From the NCBI GenBank assembly GCA_013396915.1, contig VWZL01001371.1, forward strand, positions 237,582-301,581: a stretch of 64,000 nt of DNA, written 5' to 3'. Both the position numbers and the translations under genes were made by a program. Source of the DNA: Stercorarius parasiticus. Lineage: Eukaryota > Chordata > Aves > Charadriiformes > Stercorariidae. Positions within the stretch are counted from its first letter, which is position 1; every line of letters starts with the position of its first letter. Positions 40,871-54,500 of the stretch are shown one piece after another. A model generated the notes under the pieces. The model did not search any database. It was not told where the DNA came from and worked only from the letters and a program-made list of their open reading frames with translations.

Positions 40871-43800
40871 GAACATAGCAAAAGTTGACTATCATTTCTG
40901 TACTGGGCCTACAAAACGTGCGGAAAAAGAGCATTAATTCTCGCCTTTGCAGTAGAGCAATTATTGCTGTGTCGTAAGTAGCAGCAATGATGGGGTAAAT
41001 GGGGGAGCGCGGGGTGACCTGGTGTTTTGCCCTTCCCAGTGGGCCTGGGGCTCCCAGTACCAGGGGGAAGGTGAGTGAATCTGTTGTGGTTCCTGGCGTT
41101 GGGTGTAATCCTGCACCTGCAGCCCCAGTTTTCACTCTTGGAGAATCGACCAGGTGGCCGTTTGTGATGAGAAGCTCAAAAATAGTGACCGAAGTGAGTT
41201 AATTCTTCGTGGGTCTGATGGCGGGTTTGATGATGGCGTTCCTAAGGAGTGTGGGTGCTGCTGCGGTTTCCCTGGGCTGGGTGTGGGGCTGCTGATGCCG
41301 TGGGGCTGCTGGCGCTCGCCCCCGCGGGTGCTGCCGCGGCGGGGCCCATCCCAGGGGTGCGCCGGGAGCGCGGTGCCTGCAGCCCAGCGCTGCCGCTCAG
41401 GAGAGGAACGAGAGCGCTGGAAATCCCTCGCGTGCTCTCGGGGGGCTCGTTTATCCTGGGAGTGACTTGCATGCTGCAAATAAATCTGTGAATCGATAAA
41501 CAGGATGTGTAGAGGTCCCAGCTATCTGGTTCGCACCACCTGATTTAAGCCTGGTTTTGTTCGTTATAAACTAATCTTTGGAGCAGTCCCCAATGCAGTT
41601 TTGCAGGCGCAGTGATAGAGATCTGCCTTTTCCTCTGGTGTCTGATGTGCATCTGGACGGGTTTTTGTAAGAACATGTGGAAATCCATGTTGACATCCTT
41701 GACTAAAAGGACAACCCACCTTATCAGTCTGACTCCAGCTGCCTGTCTCAGATGCTCTGAGAAATACAGCAGATGTATATTTATTGCAGACTGGTTTTAT
41801 GCAGCTTCGCCTTTCCCTGCTCACGGTAGCAGTGCTGCACCTCCGTAAAATCTTCGGAGTGATTTTGTACTATAGTTGTGTAACGATTTTAGCGTCTTTT
41901 GTGAAATGCTGGACTATTCACTCCCTTGGATAGCGCATCCTTCATCTCCTGTAGCGGGGCTTTCTTTCTTTTCAGCTTGTTTCCTGATATATATATATTA
42001 TTTTTTCCTTTCTGCTGCCATGTCACTGAGCTGAAAAGATTAATAAAGAATGATTAAGCACTGGAGAGAATATTTTACAGTGAGAGACTTCAGGAGCTCA
42101 ATCTGTTTATCTTATCAAAACGAAGCTTGTAACTTAATTTTTGTGGATAAGTACCTTCGCAGGGAGGAAGCTCCAGGTACTGAAAGGCTCTTTCTTCAGA
42201 GAAAGGCACAAAAAGACCCAATGGCTTTAAGTTGAAGCCAGAAAAATCCAATTAACAAGGTAGAAATTTGAACTTTGAGGATCATTAGCTACTGGGAAAA
42301 TCTAGCTAGCTGCTCCCTTCTCTGGATGACTTCGGATCCAGTTCTAAGGCTTTCCCCATGGTCTGATGGCACTCGTCAGTACAGAGGCAAGCGCTCAACT
42401 GCTTGTTGCCTCCTGAGCATCCCGTAAGGCAGCCCAAGCTAGTTTTACCCTCTGAGTCCACAAATATCCCCCATTCTTCCTGAGACTCTTTCCCTGGGCT
42501 GTGGCAGGGGCTGACCTGGCAGCGGCAGCGTTGGCTGATGGCCCCTGGGGGCTGTAGGGACCAGCAAGAAGCAGGAGTCGTGCTTCAAACCAGCGTTACT
42601 TGCTGGGGTGATGCTCTGTGCCTGGGCCTAGGCAATTCCCCCCACATCAGGGTCTGGTTCGTTTGCTGGGGAAGTCTTGAGATACCGATGGCGTAATAGA
42701 GAATGAGACAGCAGCACGTTCCCATCACCAGGCAGCGATGTTTGAGGTTGCAAGCAGCCCACGATAAGCTTTGCATTTTTAAAGGTTACTGACTCAGCCT
42801 TTGCAAGCTGGGAAAGCGGCTTAAAGGTCCGTAGAGACACTAATTGGTCATTTGAACTTTGCCTGGAGGGCCCTTCCAGCAGGGACAGCGTGTTCCTGCT
42901 GACTCAGTGCGGCTGAAGGCAAAAGCACAGAGATCCCACCACAGAAGGGTCAGGGAGGAGGAAGGCAGCTGCTTGGGACGGGGACTTCGGTGCGTGTGGG
43001 CACGGTGGTTCTGCCCCTTGCCTTGCTTGTGCAGGAGAACACAAATGTGGAAACCTTCCTGTCTCCCCTGGTTTCTCTGCTGGGTCCTACCCAGGGTTCA
43101 GCCCCAGGAGACGAGCAAGGAGGTTTCTTTCCTCTCTGGCTGCAGAGGTGGGCTTACGGAGCGAGGGGTGGGGTGGGGGGAGCAGCTGTGGACAGATGTG
43201 CAACAGCAGCGTTCTCTAAGTGACGGACTGCAAGGGGTTGCAGGTGGGATCTTGTCCTCTGCTTCTCCTGTGGCCTCCTGTGAGGCCATTTAGTTACTGA
43301 GACACCCAGCAGAAACCCGCAGACGTGCGGCTGGACACAGAAACGGATTAAATTCTGTCTGCAATGATTCGCTGCCTGGAAAACCACAGGTGAAATGAAG
43401 GAAGCTCAGGTGGACAAGGGCTAAAATCAGGCCATTACTGTTCACCCAGTGAACATTTAAAATGTTACGGAGTTGTTTGTGACTGATAGTGTATAATTTT
43501 TGTAACAACTAACCTACGGTAACAGGGTTTTGTAAAGTATTTATCAACTGGAGCCAGAGCAGGATGTTGCCATGGAGATGGGAAGTAGCTGGGTGATATT
43601 TTTTCTTCTGCAAATATATTGTTGCAAAACAGAAATGGGGAAAGAAAAGGAGCCACCTGGTCTTTGAAGGAGCAAAGCCTTCAGGTTTAAGCTGTCACAC
43701 AGGGGCAAAAGTAGTTCTCTACTGGTGGGGGTTCGGGTGCATCCCACCAGGCAGGAACCCAGGGCTGGGCTCTGCAGAGCGTCACCTCGAAGGAGGGCCG

Positions 43801-43900
43801 GGATGCTGTGGCCCCCCGGGAAGTTACTGCCTTAGAAAGAAAAGCAGTAGATTTTCCTGTGACTGAAGGTCTCTGTAAATCCAAGGTCACCAGAACCACT
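40871..43900. other. Intergenic DNA, no gene recognised
   Basis: A GC-rich patch lies at 41240-41450. A short AT dinucleotide repeat lies at 41987-41998. AT-rich DNA lies at 42040-42320, and a mixed region follows at 42480-43900. No coding frame stands out. Confidence 0.6.
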
Positions 43901-44310
43901 TCTGTGGCTGCTGCTTATCATTTAATGAAGATAAAAAAGAGCAATTAAGTTTAGTCTGGCAATTTGGCACATTAGCATTAATCTTCAATGAAATCAGAAG
44001 GTGTTTGTGTTTTGTGTAAGCTTGGCTGATGTATCATTTTATTACTAACAAGCAGAAGCCGTAATTACTCTTCTATTTGACAGAATTTGTGGATGATTTT
44101 ATTGACAGCTCCCCATGTTATTTATGCGTACGAGTCATTTACTTAAGGGAAACTTTGAGTATTTATTCAACTTCCCTAATTCACATCCCTTCCGACCCGG
44201 CAAATGGCAGGGCTTTGGGTGGTCTCCATTGGAAATTTCAGTATCAATCCAGAAATCATATAACATATTTAAAAAGTCCAGGATCTCGTATGAAGAACAT
44301 CAAAACCAAC
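43901..44310. promoter_or_regulatory. AT-rich block with MEIS/PBX-type motifs, candidate enhancer
   Basis: Two TGACAG (MEIS/TGIF) sites lie 25 bases apart at 44078-44083 and 44103-44108, with a TGATTTTATTGAC (PBX/HOX-like) between and overlapping the second. TTAATGAAG, CAATTAAG, ATTAGCATTAATC and GTAATTAC occur just upstream. The block is unique, AT-rich and gene-free. Confidence 0.35.
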
Positions 44311-47300
44311 TCATTGGAATATTTTCACCCCAGGACCTCCGCACGTTCGTGGGGCTGGCTCCTGCAGCTCTTGGGCTCAGCGGCCCCTTGCCCAGCGCCG
44401 CGTCGGGGGACGTTTATCGCCACGGTTAAGAGTTGCTGGGGCGGGATGAGGGGGCATCGCCCGCAGGCGCGGGAGCAGAACGCACCTGGCTCTCGGGTTT
44501 CATCCCCAGATTACCGGCACTTCAGCACTGGAACTTTTGGGGAAGATTTTCAGGACTTAATGTTCTAAGAAAAAATGCATTTCAGATCGTCTTTTAAATT
44601 GGGATGTAGCTGTATAATACTGCCATTTCCTAAAGGAAAAGTATTAATTTTTTAATAACTCTATAAATTTGAGAAAATTTTAAAGATTTTGGGGAGACAA
44701 GACCAGAAACCTTCATTCCTGTAACTGCACTAGGATGAGCTGTAAACCATTTTCCGAGCCTGGGGGAGGAGTGATGGGATGCGTCGTTACTGTCATCGGT
44801 TTATTTTCAGTGTTTGTCTGTAAACTTGTAGGGTTCAGCTGGCAAGCGAGAGGGAACAGAGGAACTCCAGCAGCCAGGCAGTGCTAGAATATCTAATTGG
44901 AAAAAAGCCACTGAAAACTTCCATCAGGTTCCCGGAGGAGGAGAACGGCATGAGAGCTCCTGAGAGCGCGGTGCAGGAACGAGCAGGGGTTCAGGTGCTG
45001 CGGGGGGGTTGTGCCTTCGCTCTGGGAGCCATGTGGCCACCTAAGGGTTGGCTTGGCTTGGCTCTTCTAGGAACGTATTTATCCCATATGCCCACGTTTG
45101 TGGCAAAAAAATAAATAAAATCAGAGAACTTTTACCCTGTATGTAGACTGAAGGCCAGAAGGCAAGAGAGAAAGCAATGGGGTATGGCCGAGATACTTGG
45201 CCAAATGTGTTGGTTTTGGTGCTCCTGAAGCAATGCCCACATCACCTCCAGCATCCGGTTATGCCAAATCCGGGAAACCCGCGGTGTCCCCTCGCCCTCC
45301 TGTTGGGCTGCGGCAACAACGGGGGCAGTTCCGCGGGTGGGGACGGGCCTGCCCTTGGGTTTGACTTATTCTTTGGTTCGGTTCCGAAGTACTTATCGTC
45401 CTAAAGTGAACTGCACTTGCCGCTTATTTAGCAACGCAAAGAACATTTTATGGTTTTATCGCACGAAAAGAATAAATTTGAAATACATTAGGAAGTGGCC
45501 CTGACTTATGGCTAGGTTATACTGATGGGCTGCACGGATTGCATTTGGCATTCACAACTACTTCCAGCACTTAATGACTTAGCTTTAATGTTTTTTATTT
45601 CTTTTTATTAAAAAAATATCCCACAAGACCATGGGGTTTATGACAGGGCTGGGTTGGGGGTATACAAGGCATTTCTAAACTCGTTGCAACACTGTATGTT
45701 AAATATTCATAACTGCAGCTACCATTTGCTGTTGATAAGAACATTGGGTTTTCTCTGGAAGCACAAGAATTATTTGTGGCATTTATTGTCTGCTGGGATG
45801 CTTTTATATAAAAGTTTGGGAAAATATTAAGCATTGTGCATGCTTTTGGGTTTATACCCTTCTACAGCAGGGAAAATAAAGCCCAAAATATAATTTAGTT
45901 AAATGGTGTTTCTCAGGACTGGACTTACTAATGCAAAAGAAATTACAAGTCAGGAGCAAACCACACAAGCAGGTCACGCCAGGGAGGCAGCAGCGCCGTG
46001 ACTCCCGGATTTCACTGTGGTTTTGCACATCCCTCTTCTGTAGAAAAGCCGGTAACAAGATGAAACGCTCCCCTGGAGATACTCCCTTGTGGGGCTGGGA
46101 GCCATCAGGGGAAGGGATTAGTCATGGTGCTAAATGCACTTTTGGCAGACCACGTCCTGCGGTTGTGGCGAGCGTAGCGGGAACCTGCATGAAATGGGCT
46201 GCAGTGGAGATACACTGGTCCTTGCGCTGAGCCGGGACACCCAGCGTGACCTCCGTCCATCGGTACCTTGCTGCAGCACCCACCATCGCTGCAGTTGAGA
46301 TGGGCCTTCCCTGAGCCACAGCTGCGGGTACCGAGGTACCGGGTACCCGCCAGCATTTCTGGAGGATGCGGTTTGGGTTGGGAGCCCCACAGCACCTCCC
46401 CGCGCTCTCCCTGGGTCCCCAGCCGCCTGCTGGCTTTCTGTTCAGAAATCTCGCTGGAATTTAAACTGAATTAAATGGAACTTGAAATTCGAGGTGAAAT
46501 AAGGGTAATTAGCCGGAGCCTGGAACAGATCAGTAGCTTGAAAAGGTGCCTGATCCATTGTCTCCGTAACGCCCCTTGCTCCGTGCCCGGCAGGGATCAC
46601 CAGCCTGGACTCTCACGCCTTTCCTTTGGCTGCTGGAGCTTTTCTCCTCATTGGAAAAGAACGTTTCCCCTTTTTTCATCCCACCTCCGTTGCCTGCGGA
46701 TGCAGACGCTGCTGAGCCCTCGGCGGTGCAGCACCGGGCAGGGCTGCATGGGAGGGTACGTGCAGAGGGTCATTGTTTTAGCATTAATGGTGTTTCTTGC
46801 GAATTACGGGGTGCTGTACGGCGTTCTCCCTGCTGTGATCTTGGCAGATGATCCCAACCCTTTGCTTATACTGTGCTGCGAGGTCAGGCCTGCTGGAAAC
46901 GTTCTTCCCCAGGCTGGGGGAGCGCGGCTGCGCGGCTCTTTTTGCTGCCTGGTAGGGAAATTGAGCTGACTTCTGGAAAGCAAAGCTGTTTTTTCTCTCA
47001 GTAGCAAAGTGCGACACTTTATTTCCAGAGATTTCAGTGTGTCGAAACCAGGATGGACCATTGCATCTCCCCGTGAGCCCCAGCCCACGAGTTTTCCCCC
47101 AGCCTGGTGCTGGACCCCGGTGCCCGGGGATGCTGTGTGCCTGGCGTGTGACACAGCCACGGGCCACCAGCGACTGTCGCTGCTGGGAAGAGCCCGGCTG
47201 AGGGTCCCTTTGGCTGTTTGTAACTTGCAGCTGAGGTCGGACGTGAGCCATGGGTGGGATCTGCCCAGCGATGTCCCTGTTCCTCAGACCGGCTGAGCCG

Positions 47301-50300
47301 AGGTGCTGCCCTTGTGCAGAGCAGCAAGGAGTTAGGAAACGTCCAGGGAATATCCATCACGTTATCCACCTCATTTGGCCCTGATTAGCTTCATTGCGTT
47401 TGGGTTGGCAGCCCGGGCCTGTGGGCTGCTGGGGTGGCTCGGATACGGAGCCCGGGTCCCGCAGCTGCGAGGCTTCACCTTAACTCAACCTCTGGAGAGG
47501 TTTCAGCGGTTGCCCTAAAACATCTGCTGGGGCTTTAGCGGTATTATACCAATAAACTCGGTAAGAAGGGTCAATACAAAAGCTAAAAATCCCTGTTTGA
47601 ATGTGCCCACGCTCTGAGCGCGTTCCCCGTGCAGAGGGACAGTCTGTTCCTGACAGAAGTGCACGAAGCTTGTGATGTGCTCTGATGTTCTTGAGAAGCA
47701 CCTGCCCTTGCTGCTGTTAGTCTGTTAGAGAGAGACCTGGGAAGGAAACGCGAGCCCCGGGGGAATGACAGCGAACCACAAGCCACCTCGCTGCTCATAT
47801 GCCCGAGCCTGCTGGGGTTTGGATTTTTAAGGGACCTTGTTCTGCAGATGACTGGTTACTGCATCAGCTCCAAGTGGTTTTCACTTGGCCGGGATAGCAT
47901 AACAACAAGTGTTTGCTGAGCATCAGGCGCAGCCCCGTGGGAGTTAATCCTTATAAATAATCTAGACACTGTCAGCTCTTATCTTCTCCTCTCCGCTACG
48001 GAGCAGGGGAGGGAGCCACAGGAGGAACGAGCAGCCAGCCCGGCCGCTCCTGGGTTTGCAGGTTAAGAAACAGGAGGAGGCACAGGGATAACCTTGGGAG
48101 TTGTGCGCCACCTCCGTGCACGCACAAAGGCATCTGTTCAAGGAAAGTACATTTGCTCGGGTTTTTTTTTTGTTTTGTTTTGTTTTTTCTTATCAGATCT
48201 GAAAAAGCTTATACTGGTGTTATGAGATCTTTGGCCCTTTGGAACGCCAGCACTGACCATGGAGCCATCTCATACATGGGAAGCCCCAGCTGGGAGCTCA
48301 GTTTTCCTTGTGGCTGGAGAGAAACTGTCTGGGGCTGCCCGAGAGCGAAGAAACCACCCTCCTTCCCTGGAGGGAATGTGTCCCCGTCCCCCGCGGGCAG
48401 CGATGTCCCCCCTGGCCCCCGCTCCCCTCCTGCCGCGGGGGAAGCACGGGCACAGGAGCTGGAAGAAGCTCAAGTTGTCATGGTGGAAGATGAAAGTACA
48501 GAACCCAGAGTCTGAAATCTTTGGCTTATGCAATGACATGTTGTGTCTAGGTGGAGGATGAGTCTGAGGTTAAGAAGTTGTTTATTCATTATTTCTGTTT
48601 AAAGTCTCGTTGGTGACTCTTGCTTTTGAATTTGGGCTTCACAAGTTTCAAACGCTTATTCTGGGGGAAAAAAGGACGAAAGGAGACAGGAAAGTTTTCA
48701 AAAGAAAAACTTGCCATCTTTGAAATGGAAGGTTTTGCTGTGGTTGGAGTTGTCACCAGCTGCTTATCCTCAGATCTCTGAAAATGGGGTGGAGAGAGAA
48801 GCAGGGTCCCTGGCGGGACCGTCGCGGCTCTTCCTCAGGGTGCCCATTGGTACCGGGAGCTTTTTGCTTGCTGTACATACACATGTTTTTCCATCTGAAA
48901 GAAGCCTTTCCAATGGGATGAAATAAGCCTCCAAATGTATATTTCCGTGTTTCTGGGACCATCTCGGTGATGGTTAAGAGGCTGCAGTTTCTTGCCTGGT
49001 GTTCCAGATGTGCGTCTCTCCATCACCGGAGGCGGCGGCGCTCCCTGCTGCAGCCGCAACGCGCTGCCCGGGACGAGCCACCAGGCAGAGCAAGGCCTTG
49101 TGCGGTTTATTCCTCTGCCCTGGAATCGCTTTATTTTCCATTTGTTATGAACATCGCCTGTGTCAGAAAAGTGCACAGGCCTATTTCGTTGGAAGGTAAA
49201 TAAATGAAAACGGGGATCTTTCACTACAGCTTGAGTCTCTGGCCCGGATCATTCTTAGAAAAGTTCCACGGATCTGTATAAAGACGAGGAGAACAATCTA
49301 ATCTTGAAAAAAGTGTACGTATTATATAAAATGAACAGATGGGTAGTGCAGAAAACTCCATTTAGATTCCACTTGGAGGGAGGTGGGTAATTCTCTGAAC
49401 TTCAGAGAATCTCTTCTGTTTTTTACATTGGCAATATTATATACAGACAACCAGAGCGCAGGGGACCCTGACTGTAATTGAAACGTTATGACTTGTTTAC
49501 AGAGGCGATGCTAATGAGATTATGTACTTTTCTATGAAATTTCTTGTAAGGGAGTCCAGCTGTCGGGTGGCGATGGCGGTGCCTCCAGAAGGCTTTGCGC
49601 GGGAAGAGCTGCCCCCTTCCTGGGACACGTTTTCTCAATTAGCGTGATTGTTTCCACTCCTTCAAATCTGTGCTGAAACAATGTTGTTTTTAATTTAGCG
49701 CTGAGCTTCACAGGTCTCGGCAGCTTGCCTGCCTCTCCCCTCCGTCGGCTGTGCGCTTGCCAGGGCTCTGCGTTACGGATGCGCGCGGCGGAGCGTCGTG
49801 GGTGACCGTGGGGACGAGGCAGCAGCCACTCTCTGCTCGGGCACGTTGCCTGCACATGGCGCCCTCGGTTACGCCTCTGCGACTGCGCTGAAGGCTAATG
49901 GGGTTGCACAGATGTAAGCGAGGAAATAATTTGGCATGCACACTCACTTGATTACTGCTGGCGATGCATAAAGCGCTGAGCCTCGGTCGTCAGCCGGGAG
50001 CGCCGTGGGGCTCAGCCCTCCCCTCCGCAGTTCATCCCTCCCGGAAATGGGGAAGGGATTCGGTGAGATCCCAAACCCCCCCGGGGAAAGTGTCCCTGGG
50101 GAAAGGCGGCGCAGTCCCTCTCGCCATGCTGGTGGGGTGAGACGCGTGTCCCTGCTGCCAGGAGGGGCTGCCCCAACCACCATCCGTCCCTTGCCGTCCC
50201 TTGCCATCCCTGCCTGTTTGCAGAGAGACGAGTGGGAGACTTAGTATTGAAAAANAATCTTCCTGATCTAACCCAATGCTTTTACTGTGGAGCGGCAAGT

Positions 50301-51170
50301 TTCATTTTGCCTTTCCTGGAACAAAGCTGGTCTCTGTGGGGAAAAATGGAGCGGAGGGAGAGGTAAAAGAAAAGAGAGCGCCTGCTTGACATGCTCGTGC
50401 CGTCTTCCCCGCCTGCTGCTGCGGGGTCGCGCACCCCCGGGCTGGCCGGGTACCGGGGGGACAGGCTGGGACCCCGCAGGTTTGCTTTAGTGGCGTTGGG
50501 AGCTCGCTGTGACTGTAACAGCACTGTGCCCAATGCTGATGCTTCCAGCTGTCAGCGTTTATTCCTTTGTATAAACATCCCTTGCAAGAAATTGAGGTAT
50601 GGGATGCAAAACCGGAGTCTGAGCTGAGGCGAAGCCCCGTCAGGCTCACGCCAGGCAGGAGTTTGCCGAGCCAGGGCAGAACGAGAGGAAGAAAGGGTCT
50701 CTGGTATTTACTGATGATGTTTTTCCCAAAATAACTCTTGAGTATGCGTTAGGAGAATGTGAAATACCTGATTGCAACTGCTATGGCAATAAAAGGGAGC
50801 TAGTGTCAGAAAGCAACTTTGAACCATCTCTCTTCATTAAAAAATAATGCGTTTCCATCCTGGGTTTTGCAGAGAAAATTCCCTAAGCCTTAGTTTTTCT
50901 GATGTTACAATAGATTCATAGTGTTTATTTTTAAAAAGGCCAGAGTAGCAGCAACAATTCTGTTAATAACTGGAAATTATAGGGAACAAGCTTCTAGGGC
51001 CAGAGGCTTAGAAAGAAAAGGGAAAGCCCAAAATATGGGAATGGCAAAATGCCGGGTGTGGGGAGCACAGCGCGGGGCCGGCTCTGCCCCTCCGTACTTC
51101 CGAGCATCCCATGGAATCCTTCTGCTCCTCGGCTGGATGCTTTGTGGTGTTGTGTGTGTTATTCCTGGTG
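44311..51170. other. Intergenic DNA, no gene recognised
   Basis: Alternating composition. GC-rich patches lie at 44330-44500, 46170-46420, 47050-47290, 48340-48450, 49700-49870 and 49980-50220. AT-rich DNA lies at 44570-44700, 45400-45640 and 49290-49440. A (TTTTG)n simple repeat is at 48162-48188. CCGTCCCTTG is directly repeated at 50184-50203, and one ambiguous base (N) is at 50255. Confidence 0.6.
48162..48188 (+). repeat. T-rich simple repeat (TTTTG)n
   Basis: A T run followed by TTTTG units and a further T run. It is a simple repeat, not the tail of a recognisable retrotransposon. Confidence 0.85.
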
Positions 51171-51545
51171 TTACAATTTGTCAGTTGAGATCTAATTTTT
51201 TATGCATTTTATTTAAATGCCAACTAGTTAATTATTCCAGGTGCACCATAGAGAAAAATTTAATAACTTACTTCTCCTGATGTTGAACTAGTTTTGTGGA
51301 ACCACAATCTCTAACGTATTTTGTAAATCTCTCCTATCTAATCAACTAGCAGGTAAATTAATACAGAATTACGACTCATTAGCGAATGATGCATTGATGT
51401 CTAATAATTCCCTGCTTTCTTATTTGGAAGAAAGTAGGTTATGCTGTTATTGAGTTAGTGCATTAAGTTTCAATGCTTTTTGTCATAAGCATTAAGTGCT
51501 TTTTAAAATATGTGTTAATTAAGAGATTACACCCACATCAACATT
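51171..51545. promoter_or_regulatory. AT-rich block with RUNX-like and homeodomain motifs, candidate enhancer
   Basis: It includes AGTTAATTATT, an E-box CAGGTG, an inverted RUNX-like pair TTGTGG/CCACAA (about 51293-51306), many ATTA and TAAT cores, and TTAATTAAG near the end. It is unique and gene-free, bounded by more GC-rich DNA on both sides. Confidence 0.35.
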
Positions 51546-54500
51546 AAAGCGTTACCGTTAGTGTCATTATGGAGCTGGATTCTGGTTTCCCCAAGCATGA
51601 CACAGCGCTGCCGAGTCCCTTCGCTCTGGTTTCAGGGGGCGACTCACAGAATGAAAAGCCACTTACCGAGATACGGGGCAACAGAATAGTACAAGTTATT
51701 CGGGACGGGAGAGCTGCTCCGGGGCTCCTTTTGGTCGAAGGAGGGTGAGGAGGCGTCTCCCCGTACAGGAGGGGTTTTGTCGTTTGGAGAAGAGAGACGT
51801 TAGGAGGCTGTAAAGTCACGGTAGCTATAGAACATATGAACTATTATCAGCTGTTTCTCAAAAACATGAACTAAAGGGTGTGGTACGACTATCAAGAGAT
51901 GGTTTAAAACGATAAATTAAACTGTGGAGCTTGGTTTTGGTCTACTGGAAAATAGTAAGTTTTGAAAATGATGTCTTGGTAGCTGCAACGCATCAATATT
52001 AAAGGCAGACATCGAAGAAGTGGAAGTCTTTTATTAAGTGTTCTAGTTTAGTTTGTTTTGTTTATTTAACTTGACTAGTATTTTCTCACCTCTGGACAGC
52101 CTGATGAACGCAGCTCAGGCAGCACAGAGCCACCCATTTTATTTCATGCCAAATCCCCACAAAGATAAAGAGCAGAGAACCCTTCTGTCTGGAGCTGTGG
52201 TGCTGTACTACTTATCACCACCGGTTCAAAGCAAGCTCCATTCGTACGGCATCAACTTAGCCCATTAAGCAATTTATCTTTGACAGGAACGAGGCTGATT
52301 ATGAGAGGTAGAAATGCCCGCGAGGCAAGTAAATTTAATGAAGTTTGTAAAGGACTGCAGGAATATCAACCAAATGATCAAGAATTTGCCACAAGAAGCA
52401 GTTAATTAAGCCTGTCCACCCGTCTCGCTCCTGCTCAGATGATGTTTGTTGTTTCCACTTTCCATCCATGCGAGCGAACCTGCCTTCAGCAGGGCTCCGC
52501 GTCTCTGCAGCCGCCTGAGCAGGAGCCTTTGGCCTCCCCAAAGCTGTGGCCGATGGGGACATCTCCCGGCACAGGGCCACCACGTCTTCTCCCAGGTCTC
52601 CCCGTGCAGAGCAGAGCAAGGGGACACCGTGGACCAAGGGACACAAGTACATGAGGCAGAAAAATCCATTTCTTCCCGTCAGGCTTCAGGATACATCCCC
52701 GCCCGCCGCTTTTAGTACCTGTTTACGGACCTGTTGTCCATCAATCCACCTAATTCCTTTATCATGCTGTAGCTTCACGGCCTCCCCTGGCAGCAGTTTC
52801 CAGTTCACTACCTGCTCTAAAAAATGAACTAAGCCCAGACGATTCAAGAACCTTCCTTTTATCGGCTCCAGACATCCTCCCTGCGAGCCTCAATGAGCTC
52901 TATTTTTGAGGGATTTGGTGAATAACAGCTCTACATCAGCCTTCTCTTCTGCCTTTGTGACTTTGCAAATCTCAATCGTGTTCCTCTTAAGCCTCAAGAA
53001 TGTGGGTCCCGTTCACATGAATATCGTTAAGAGAAAAAGTGCATTATACATATTTATTACTGCAGTTTGCTGGGATGGGCAGGGAGGGGATGCCTGGGTG
53101 GCCGCGCTGGGCGAAGGGTGGAGCTGAAAAGGCCAGTTAACACTGCGGCCCTGAGCGTTTTGCTATAAATGCATCAAAACATGTGTTAGTTTTAATTATC
53201 CCTGCAGCCTCACAGAATCACTTCCTGGTCAATTAATTTAATTACTTTTTGGATAATTATTTTTCTCAATGGTGCGTTGGCTCCAGACTGTGGTAGTTGT
53301 TGTGCTGCAGAACTATGAGATGGGAGAGACTTTGCCTTGAATGACGCACAGAACATATCAGCAAAATACACAGTTATAACAGACACCTGAATTAATGACA
53401 GCCCTTTGGAGTGAAATGGAGCGATTCATCCTCTGGATGGGAGAGGGGAAAAAAAAGCACCTCGTGGCAACAGTAAAATTGCTCAAAACATGTCAAAAAC
53501 ACCTCTCTTTCCCCTCCGCAGCCTGCTTGGAGTCAGAGCCAGGTCTGAAATGGCGGAAGGCGTTTAAGCGCGGGTGCGGGTGGGCTGCAGCGGGGTTTGG
53601 CCCGGCCTCGCAGCCTGGGGCTTTCTGAGCAGGGGGCCTGGGCCACCGCGGCTGTGTCGGGGTGACCACAGTGGCTTCTCCCCACGTTGGGAGTGAGCAC
53701 GTGAGCCGGCAGTGCTGCCGCTCTCGGCACCCTCCTGCAGCTGGAGATGCGGAATCTGGAGTTTAGGAATGTAATTAGAAACCCCGGTATTTGCCAGCTT
53801 GGGTCGGTTGCCTGAGAGGAGGGTGATGGAGTGACCGATAACAAACAGCTCGGACTGAGAGCGAGTCTTTTGAAAGTGATCTGTTAAGGTAATGGTGATC
53901 TCAAATGAAAATAGTCATAACTCTGCAACCCTCCCCCTGCCCCCCGTACGCATCAGCGCCTGAAAAGCGGAGCAGGGAGTGATGTTGCATGAGTTAACTT
54001 CAGATCTCTCCTGGTGCAACTGTTGTGTCTGATCGGACCACGGTGCCTTAATCCGCTTCGTGGTCTCCACACCGGGAAACCCTGGGAGGTGAAATACCCT
54101 GCGCAGAAACGAGGAAAACCCACTCGTGTCCGTCCCGCCCCACCCCAGCAGAAAATTTTGTAGAAATGCAATTACGTGTCAGAAAGTTTGCCAGTTGTTT
54201 GGAGGAGAAGGTGCCAGTCAACATAGCTGTTTCGGCTCCCAGTCTGCCTCCCAGCTCGCAGAGCGATGACAGAACAAGGAGGTGATGCCCAACGAGTCTG
54301 AACGCTGACAAAAGCAGAAGAGGATGTTGCTGGAGGTCTCTGCGCACACAGCGCCGGCTGGCTCTGCTGGCGTGCTCCATGGCCTGTGGTCCCGTGCTGC
54401 CGGCGCTCCTCGACATAGCTCAGCTGGGACTTTCTCAGCGCAACCAGCTCTTCGGGCGGCTCCTCTCTCCAGCAGCCATTAATAACCGTGTTGATTCCCG

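Noticed and set aside
44077..44568. 163-residue plus-strand frame preceded by an acceptor-like TTCTATTTGACAG
   Set aside because: The TGACAG is better explained as one of two transcription-factor motifs; no donor or protein similarity was recognised.
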